Shown: positions 57,397-64,000 of the stretch, one piece after another
Layout: every line of letters starts with the position of its first letter
How positions within the stretch are numbered: the first letter of the stretch is position 1
Assembly (NCBI GenBank): GCA_039519185.1
Contig: CM076847.1
Coordinates: 50,847,708-50,911,707 of the forward strand
Length of the DNA stretch: 64,000 nucleotides
Reading direction: 5' to 3'
From: Astragalus membranaceus
Lineage: Eukaryota; Streptophyta; Magnoliopsida; Fabales; Fabaceae
Made by a program: the position numbers and the translations under genes
Notes under the pieces: model-generated
Told to the model about the DNA's origin: nothing
Databases searched by the model: none
The model's input: only the letters and a program-made list of their open reading frames with translations

Positions 57397-58330
57397 CCCA
57401 GACCAAAAGGCATAAGTTAGAAGAAAAAACGATTCGAGGCATCTTCTTGGGATACAGTACACAATCAAAAGGCTATCGAGTCTACAACTTACAAACAAAG
57501 AAGCTCATCAATAGTCGAGATGTCGAAGTTGATGAAGCTGCTGCTTGGAATTGGGATAAAGAAAAAATTGAGAGAAGCAACATTTCCCTTCCAGTACAGC
57601 ATCCTCAAGAAGAAGTTGAAGAAGTAACAGAAGATCCAGGTATGCCTTCTTCGTCTTCTCTTCAACAAGATTCCTCACCAGAATCTACTCTGAGGCGAGT
57701 AAGATCTCTGGCGGATATATATGAAACTTGCAATTTGGCCATACTTGAGCCTGAAAACAATGAAATAGCATCAAAACAAGAAGTATGGGTCAAAGCAATG
57801 GAGGAGGAGATTAAATCAATTGAGAAAAACAAAACATGGGAGCTTGTAGACTATCCAAAAGATAAAGATATCATAGGAGTCAAATGGGTTTATAAGACAA
57901 AGCTTAACCCTGATGGCTCAATACAAAAACACAAGGCTAGGCTTGTAGCAAAGGGCTACTCACAGCAACCTGGAGTTGACTACAATGGGACATTTGCTCC
58001 AGTTGCTCGTCTAGACACTATAAGAGCTTTAATAGCTCTTGCAGCACAAAAAGAGTGGAGCATCTATCAACTAGATGTCAAGTCTGCATTTCTAAATGGA
58101 GTTCTAGAAGAAGAGATTTATATTGAGCAACCACAGGGCTTCGTCAGCAAAGGAAATGAAGATAAATTACTGAGACTAAGAAAAGCTTTATATGGTCTCC
58201 TCGAGCATGGTACAGCCGAATTGATCAATACTTCATCAATCAAGGATTCAGGAGGAGCAAGAGTGAGCCAACACTATATGTCAAGACCCAAGGTCAGCAG
58301 GATACTCTCATTGTCTCCTTGTATGTAGGT
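57397..58330 (+). pseudogene. Copia Pol, integrase tail and reverse transcriptase 5' part, frameshifted
   Basis: The frame resumes in register after the solo LTR: KTIRGIFLGYSTQSKGYRVYN is the end of the Copia integrase. The reverse transcriptase follows, with WVKAMEEEIKSIEKNKTWEL (about 57787), KARLVAKGYSQQPGVDY, TFAPVARLDTIRALIALAA and QLDVKSAFLNGVLEEEIY. At about 58200, after KALYGL, ten bases are missing relative to the family consensus, and the frame shifts. Sequence to 58328 is out of frame. Confidence 0.92.
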
Positions 58331-59284
58331 GATCTAATCTACACAGGAAACAACACGAAGATGATCGCTAATTTCAAAGAAGACATGATGAAGACATTCG
58401 AGATGACAGATCTTGGCTTGATGAACTACTTCCTCGGCATAGTAGTAAAACAACAAAAAGAAGGAATATTCATTTGTCAAAAGAAATATACCAAAGCACT
58501 ATTAAAGAAATTCAACATGAACGAATGCAAGCCAGTAGCTACTCCGCTCGTGACAAATGAGAAGTTACAAAAAGAAGACGGAGCACCAGAAGCTGATGCA
58601 CCGCGCTATAGAAGTTTGATTGGGAGCTTACTATCTCTCACTGCTACACGCCCAGACATCATGTATGCCACAAGTCTTCTATCAAGATTCATGCAGAAGC
58701 CGAGTCAAATTCACTATGGAGCAGGAAAAATAATTTTAAGATACCTTCAAGGAACAAAGGAGTTTGGTATATGGTACAGAACCACGACCAACTCAAGATT
58801 GCTTGGCTACACCGACAGTGATTGGGCAGGTTCTATTGATGACATGAAAAGTACATCAGGCTATGCCTTCTCACTAGGATCGGAATTTTTCTCATGGGGA
58901 TCTAAGAAGCAAGCAACAGTTGCGCAATCAACAGCAGAGGCTGAGTACGTGGTAGCAGCTGAAGCGACAAGTCAAGCTATATGGCTTCGGAGAATACTTG
59001 AAGACATGGGTGAACAACAAGATCTCTCCACTACAATCTACTGCGACAACAAGTCAGCTATAGCAATGGCAAAGAATCCGGTTCATCATCATCGAACAAA
59101 GCACATTTCTATAAAATATCACTTTATTAGAGAAGCAGAGACAACTAAGCAGATTCATCTCGAGTACTGCACAACAGAAGATCAAGTTGCAGATATATTT
59201 ACGAAGGCATTACCAAGAGTCAAGTTTGAGGAACTAAGAACAAAGCTTGGAGTTTCCAAAGTTTGCATCAAGGAGGAGTGTTAA
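58319..59284 (+). pseudogene. Copia Pol, reverse transcriptase 3' part and RNase H
   Basis: The frame begins inside the catalytic motif, here YVGD where Copia elements have YVDD, so one catalytic aspartate is replaced by glycine. NYFLGIVVKQ, YRSLIGSLLSLTATRPDI and GYTDSDWAGSIDDMKSTSGYAF follow. RNase H ends with IYCDNKSAIAMAKNPV, RTKHISIKYHFIRE and QVADIFTKALP. The stop codon overlaps the first bases of the 3' LTR. A PPT, AAGGAGGAG, precedes the LTR at 59279. Confidence 0.92.
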
Positions 59285-59681
59285 AGAAGTGATGCAAATT
59301 TCTAGATTTCTCTATTGAAGTCTAGATCAAAGATATTCTAGAAATTACCATTACATGTACTAACTAAAAGAATCTAGAATATTCTATGTAAATATCAAAA
59401 GAGAAAAACCTATAAGCTACAAGTACAAGATAAATCTAGAATATATTAGAGATGCTAATCATGTAGAATTATCTAGAACCATCCTCAAGCACCTATAAAT
59501 AGGCAAGCTTGGGAACATTTGTAATCAAGTCATTTGTGACCAATTTGAGAGCAATACAACTATTCCTTTGCTCCAAACATCACACTACTAATTAACTACT
59601 ATCATCTTCCAACTATCAACAAAAGCCTTCTCTACTATCCAACTATTTACTAAACTAGCGTTACTACCTCAAATATTAACA
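59279..59681 (+). repeat. 3' LTR of the Copia element
   Basis: 403 bases, the same length as the 5' LTR, differing at about seven positions (for example near 59357, 59411, 59514, 59660 and 59668). Confidence 0.9.
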
Positions 59682-59909
59682 CATGCTAATAAGACTTACA
59701 AGCCAGGCTTATTTGTTTAGCGGTATTGGTTATTTCTAGATTTAGGCTTATTGTTCTCTCAATATCAAAATCTCAGCATCCATCCCCAATTCCCTACCAA
59801 ACAAATGAATTAAATAACATTCAGTACCCTCCCAAACCCATCTTATTCCTAGACATTTAATTAAATTGAGGAATACTTTGTTGGATGTTATTAAAAAAAC
59901 TGAACTGAC

Positions 59910-60495
59910 CTCAAGCCTCTGTTCTGCATCATTCCACTCAAACATTGGAAAGTCAGTGATCCACAAAATTGAATTTCTGCCCTAAAACTCAAACAAAAAT
60001 AACCAGATGATAATATGGAAAGAAATAGTGGAGAAAGGGAGCATTTATTTTTCTCTAAAATGCAGATCACAAACTTACATTGTCAATCAAACCTAAGTCA
60101 TTTGCCACATGAATTCTAAGAAGATCAAGAGTTTTATTTACAGAATAAGATCCCCCGGTCCAGCAGAACATTGCCTTAACAAATTATCTTTAGTTTTAGG
60201 ATCCATATACTTGATACTATAGCAGAAATTCTCTCAATATCTCCTAAAATCAAAGGTTTACACGATAAACAACGGAATATAAGAAACATATCTCTTAATA
60301 TCATAAATTAAGTATTGAGAAAAGGTAAACCCCTTTTCACCAGATTTGAGTGCTTCATTGTAAATATCCCTTTTTTAAGAGTTGAATTTGAGTACTTTTT
60401 TGCACCAGAAGGTACACCAAGCGCTTTAATAACTCCCCCACTCTCCAAGGAATCAGAGAAAATTTTGAAGGAAGACCCTGAGAAAAGTCAGATAC
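59910..60495 (-). pseudogene. Aspartyl-tRNA synthetase exons captured by the CACTA element
   Basis: Three minus-strand pieces lie in gene order. (1) 60495 down to about 60311: FSDSLESGGVIKALGVPSG, AKKYSNS, DIYNEALKSG, GLPFL, across several frameshifts. (2) 60174-60079: CSAGPGDLIL, then after a loss of about 25 bases VNKTLDLLRIHVANDLGLID. (3) 59981-59910, 72 bases: NSILWITDFPMFEWNDAEQR. Pieces 2 and 3 are joined in phase, with GTAAGT after piece 2, TTTTAG before piece 3 and GTCAGT after it. These match the bacterial-type AspRS that plants use in organelles, which charges tRNA-Asp. Motif 3 and the C-terminus are absent, so it is a dead fragment. Confidence 0.8.
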
Positions 60496-61020
60496 CTGTA
60501 GCCAGTGAAAATAATATCTCAGGGCAAGATGAAGCAAATACAGGTAAGTTACTGCAATACAAACTAAAGTACAAATAACAATATTTTCAACACAGGACTA
60601 CTCCATGAAACAACTCCATGAAATGCTATAAAAAATATTCTTAGTTTAACAAATTAATCTGGCATAAGAAACTACTCCTAAACATTTATCACAGAATAGC
60701 AACACGGATGATAACGATTAATCATGCAGTAAATTACATGAAGAAAAAAATTAAATCAACAAATTCAAGGAAGCCCTAATTTTCATTTTCAAACAGTTGC
60801 ATTATGAAAGTGGAAACAGAAATCTTAATATCAAATTGAATATTCTACATTCGTTCAAAAATGAAAAGAGGGACGAATGAGCTAACAATCCATACTTTGG
60901 TCACTTCTATTTCTTTCAAGAACAATTCAATATACTCATAAATCAACACACAAAGATGACGAATCAGAAAAATTAGACAAAATTAGGGTTTTAGAACAAA
61001 ATAGGAGAAGAATACAAACC
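60496..61020. other. CACTA interior, probable captured intron sequence
   Basis: A/T-rich, no ORF of note. If the captured gene runs leftwards, this stretch would hold introns or missing exons of the synthetase. I see no exon I can assign. Confidence 0.4.
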
Positions 61021-61240
61021 AGGTGCGACGGAGAAGACTTCACGGAGGCTGTGTTGAAAAGGAGGTCGTTCTTAAAACATAGGGTTTGGAAGTTCTTTGC
61101 ACTGAAAGCGACGATGAGGAAGGTGACGGTGAGCAAGGCGACGAAGAGAGTTGAGAGCAGTGACAGCGAGGAAAACTTAGGTGTTCGTCGTGTGACAGAG
61201 CGAGAGCATCGGGTGAGAGAAGAAGCAGTGACGGCAAGGA
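61020..61240 (-). pseudogene. Possible captured 5' exon (Ser-rich leader) in the CACTA right arm
   Basis: On the minus strand an ATG near 61237 opens a Ser/Leu/Pro-rich, basic frame that would suit an organellar targeting peptide (for example RTSKPYVLRTTSF). It lies upstream of the synthetase pieces and is followed by a GT (61019) where an intron could start. The frame hits a stop near 61040, so a link to the synthetase is unproven. The plus-strand frame here (61051-61425) is a shadow. Confidence 0.35.
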
Positions 61241-61423
61241 AAACTCAAAAGCTTCTTCTGACGGCGGGTACGACGACGAGGATGCTCTGTAGGGCGACGT
61301 TCAGAGCGCAAAGACGGCGAGAGTGGATAGAGCAGAGACAGCGAGAAGAGCACCTAAAGTTTCAGAATGAGCGACTGAAAGAATACGAGAGAACGCGAGG
61401 TATTGGAAAAAAATGGGACCCTT

Positions 61424-61650
61424 AGCATCGGTTGTTTATACAACCGATGCTAAATGTGTTAGACATACACATTTAACATCGGTTGTAAAAACAACCGATG
61501 ATAATTGTCTGACACGTGTACTTTTAACATCTGTTGTTTAAACAACCGATGCTAAATGTAGGCGCGAAAATTGAAAACATCCATTTAATTTCAAAATTGC
61601 CACCACGTCTACATTTAGCATCGGTTGTTCAAACAACCGATGCTAAATGG
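61424..61650. repeat. CACTA right subterminal repeats
   Basis: Five to six copies of TTTAGCATCGGTTGTTT and its complement in inverted pairs (61424-61455, 61468-61502, 61525-61558, 61615-61650), matching those of the left arm. The terminus GCACTAGTG follows at 61671-61679. Confidence 0.85.
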
Positions 61651-61679
61651 TGCTTTCTAAATTCAATTTTGCACTAGTG

Positions 61680-62122
61680 GTCGAAGTCAATTATTGCGCA
61701 GATAAACTTGCCAATTGTGAGGAGGAATAATTTTTTTCGTTGCTAATAATTTTCTCTAAGGAGGTAGGTTATGGATGAAAAGGTTTTAACGAGGCTACTA
61801 CCTTTCTCGTGCTTTATATGCAATGACTTGCCTTATACGCCATTTTTCCCATTTAAAGCACAAAATAAATTTTTGACCAAAATTACGTTTGAAAAAAGAA
61901 ATTATAGATATAAGTAAATGGAAGGTTTGAATTTTCAAATAAGAGTATCATTTGCATCATTACATAAATAAGCCCCCCATTTATAGCTCACAATGCTTTA
62001 TGTAATTTATTGAACCAATAAAACTTACCACTCATAAACATGGAAGGTTCTTAACACAGTTGCCTAACACACAGATGGCAACTTATTTATTTTCATTTAT
62101 TTCAAATGACATATTCAAATGT
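61680..62122. other. Spacer between the CACTA end and the P450 stop codon
   Basis: 443 bases with no ORF. The right half is presumably the 3' untranslated and termination region of the P450 (minus strand). No other feature is recognised. Confidence 0.45.
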
Positions 62123-64000
62123 TTATCCTACCACAGAAGGACGAAGAGCAGTGGGTATCAAGTACAAAGGATCTTTTCTTTTAACAACCAATCCATATTG
62201 CTCAGTCATGTCTAAGTCCTCATTTTTCATACCATTGGGAAGACTCCAATCAAAGTGATACAACAACAAAGCAAGAACCAGCTCCACATTTATTAAACCA
62301 AATGTGCTTCCTGGGCATATTCTTCTTCCAGCACCAAAAGGAATGTACTCAAAGTTGCCCCCTTTGTAGTCAATCGAACTATCAATAAATCTCTCTGGAT
62401 AAAACTTCTCAGGGTCAATCCAGTAGTCTGGATCTCTTCCAATTGCCCAAGCATTTACTATGACCTTGCTTTTGAATGGTATATGATACCCATCAATCTC
62501 ACATGCTTCTTGACATTCTCTTGGAAGTAAAAGAGGAGCCGGTGGGTGTAACCTTAATGTCTCCTTCACAACTAATTTTAAATACTTGAGCTCATTTATG
62601 TATGTTTCACCAATAATTCCTTTTGTGTTGAATATTTCTCTCACCTCATCTTGTGCTTTCTTCATCACTCTAGGATTCCTCATCATCTCTGCCATTGCCC
62701 AGTTTGTGGTAGTAGCCGATGTCTCACCTCCAGCACCAAACATATCCTGAAAACAAAAAATGCAAGGATAAAATTGATAGTTAGTTAAAAGAGATTTATG
62801 GCCTATTTGATTCACTTATGAAAATTTGTTTTTCAGTTTCTAAAAATTTAATAACAAAAGAACTTGTTTGGTTAACATATTTTGTAAAACTATTTAACAA
62901 TTTTCCAAAAGACAAATTTGCTCGTACAGTCCTTTAACTTAATTTAAAATTTCGAATTGGCTCTTTAAATTTTTTTCCATATTGGTTGTTTTACTTTTAA
63001 GTAAGTCAACATTAACGAAAATTCAAGTAAGTCAATTGCAACGCATTCGAACAAAAACTGTAAAACAGGTTTTTTGTAAAAGAGAAGCCGAGCTAATTCA
63101 AAAGCTAATGGATCAGCAAAAAAAAGAGCTAGTGAAGTATTAAGGGTCTATTTGATTCTCTTATTAAACTAATTTTTTAAATTTTATAAAATTAGAATTA
63201 TTTTCTCTAGCATTTTTTAAAATCTAAAAAACCAAAGCACAATTAATCAAATACTAATATAAGTTCTACATCAAGGGATTTAATATCCTTACCAGGACTA
63301 TAGCCTTGACATTGTCATCTGTTAAGCGAATATCTAGGTTACTGTCATTCTCGTGCTGGAATTTTAGGAGAACATCTACCAAATCTTCCACTTCTTCACC
63401 ATGGCCTTCTTTTACCTTTGATTTAGCCTCTTTATGTTCATTGATGATGCTTACTAGTATATCATCAATTTTTCTATGCAATTTCTCAAGCTTAGTCTTC
63501 AAACCAGAAACATGTTGAAGCCATTTAGCAGAAGGATACAATTCACCAATGTCAAAACCTCCTGCATATGATTCTCCATTTCCTATTGTTGCGAATTTTT
63601 CTGCGCCTTTGCATTTGTCGCCAAAAGCAGCCTTTGAAATGACACCAAATATTGATGAAAGTATAGCTTGAGTAATGTCGATGGGTGACCCTTCCTTTGA
63701 ACCAACCAATTTAATGAGATTGTTAAACTCTTCCTCTCTTATTGGCTGGAATGAATTGACACGTTTTTGTGTGAGAAGCTCCATTGTGCATATTTTTCTT
63801 AGTTGTCTCCAATAATTTCCATAAGGTGCAAAACCAATATTTGTGGATCCATATGACAATACTTCTGTTGCCATAATTTTAGGCCTAGAAGCAAAAATGA
63901 CATCATGGTTTTTCATTATCTCCTTAGCATACTTTGGTGAGGAAACAACAATTGCAAAGATCTCACCAAGTTGTAGGTGCATCAAGGGTCCATGTTTTTT
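62123..64000 (-). CDS. Cytochrome P450, CYP71D-like (5' end outside the window)
   Basis: This is a microsomal haem monooxygenase. CYP71D enzymes oxidise terpenoids, flavonoids and other small molecules with a P450 reductase, but the substrate cannot be told here. Exon 1 runs from the window edge to 63293 and exon 2 from 62746 to the stop at 62123. The 546-base intron begins GTAAGG, ends TTTTCAG and is in phase 0, just before DMFGAGGETSAT, the usual intron place in A-type P450s. Visible motifs are WRQLRKICTMELL (C helix), AGGETSATTT (I helix), KETLRLHPP (ExxR), YPERF and the haem loop FGAGRRICPG with its cysteine. About 444 residues are in the window. A CYP71D has about 500, so roughly 60 N-terminal residues with the membrane anchor are missing on the right. 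No stop or frameshift is seen, so it is likely functional. Confidence 0.93.
62747..63292 (-). other. Intron of the P450 gene
   Basis: It has a GTAAGG donor at 63292 and a TTTTCAG acceptor at 62747 on the minus strand. It is A/T-rich with a pyrimidine-rich stretch before the acceptor. Two related stretches (GGCCTATTTGATTCACTTATG and GGGTCTATTTGATTCTCTTAT types) may be remnants of an inserted repeat. Confidence 0.85.

Larger units (their letters stand above)
39632..59681 (+). mobile_element. Ty1/Copia retrotransposon, interrupted by a solo LTR
   Basis: 403-bp LTRs at 39632-40034 and 59279-59681 (TGTTAAAG...TTAACA) with perfect TSDs catgc (39627-39631 and 59682-59686). Gag-pol lies at 40145-42261 and 57397-59284. 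Removing the insert 42262-57391 plus one TSD (catgt) brings the frame back into register. The LTRs differ at about seven positions, near 1.7 percent. The net length without the insert is about 4.9 kb, normal for Copia. A deletion and a changed catalytic residue mark it as inactive. Confidence 0.93.
37850..61679. mobile_element. Non-autonomous CACTA (En/Spm) transposon with a 20-kb nest inside
   Basis: The right terminus ends TTTTGCACTAGTG (61679), the complement of CACTAGTGCAAAA. The left one reads AACTAGTGCAGAAAAG from 37850, with the first C changed to A. Both arms carry inverted pairs of ATTTAGCATCGGTTGTTT (37870-38370 and 61424-61650), as subterminal repeats of CACTA elements do. No transposase is visible. 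Without the Copia insertion the element would be about 3.8 kb. The right arm carries aspartyl-tRNA synthetase pieces. The 3-base flanks (gag and gtc) do not match, so the TSD is lost or an end is wrong. Confidence 0.8.

Noticed and set aside
60315..60578. Plus-strand ORF of 87 residues
   Set aside because: It is the shadow of the minus-strand aspartyl-tRNA synthetase exon, which has clear family motifs.
37847..61682. Three-base TSD of the CACTA element
   Set aside because: The flanks gag and gtc do not match. The call rests on the termini and subterminal repeats, not on a TSD.

Overview
This is plant nuclear DNA, very probably from a legume. The evidence is an intron-containing CYP71D-type cytochrome P450, tRNA-derived SINEs, and Ogre/Tat-like, SIRE-like and chromovirus LTR retrotransposons of the kind that fill Fabaceae intergenic DNA. 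No species can be named from sequence alone. The only gene that looks intact is the P450 at the right edge (62123-64000, minus strand, 5' end outside the window). Almost everything else is nested mobile DNA. I resolved it by matching element ends, target-site duplications (TSDs), primer-binding sites (PBSs) and polypurine tracts (PPTs), and by checking that host reading frames resume when inserts are removed.

Region 1 (1-26577) is the 3' part of a decayed Tat-lineage Ty3/gypsy element on the plus strand. It has protease, reverse transcriptase, RNase H, a second (archaeal-type) RNase H and integrase, then an antisense plant-mobile-domain ORF with its own TATA box, a PPT and a 3' LTR (25685-26577). 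Four later insertions split it: a young 12.5-kb non-coding LTR retrotransposon with 3.4-kb LTRs (2479-14973, TSD atcat); an antisense solo LTR of a related family (16264-18925, TSD acggt); a deleted SIRE-like Copia fragment (20294-~23825); and a SINE inside the 3' LTR.

Region 2 (26578-37849) is a mosaic of three SINE copies (including two of one family), MITEs embedded in TA microsatellites, two Mutator-type MITEs, a putative gypsy-type ORF with a coiled coil, a LINE ORF1 fragment, and an inverted Tat LTR split by a chromovirus solo LTR (34272-36701, TSD gaaag).

Region 3 (37850-61679) is a non-autonomous CACTA transposon whose arms carry inverted copies of a short subterminal repeat and, on the right, broken exons of an organellar-type aspartyl-tRNA synthetase gene. 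Its centre holds a five-level nest: CACTA > Copia (39632-59681) > antisense chromovirus solo LTR (42262-57391) > chromovirus-like element lacking pol (44575-57224) > gag-only element (45703-50834). All four inner levels have perfect 5-bp TSDs.

Region 4 (61680-64000) is the P450 locus.

The most novel signal is a set of hairpins in the Ogre/Tat-like LTRs. Their stems change in a compensatory way between copies while the flanking words stay fixed, which suggests a selected RNA structure.
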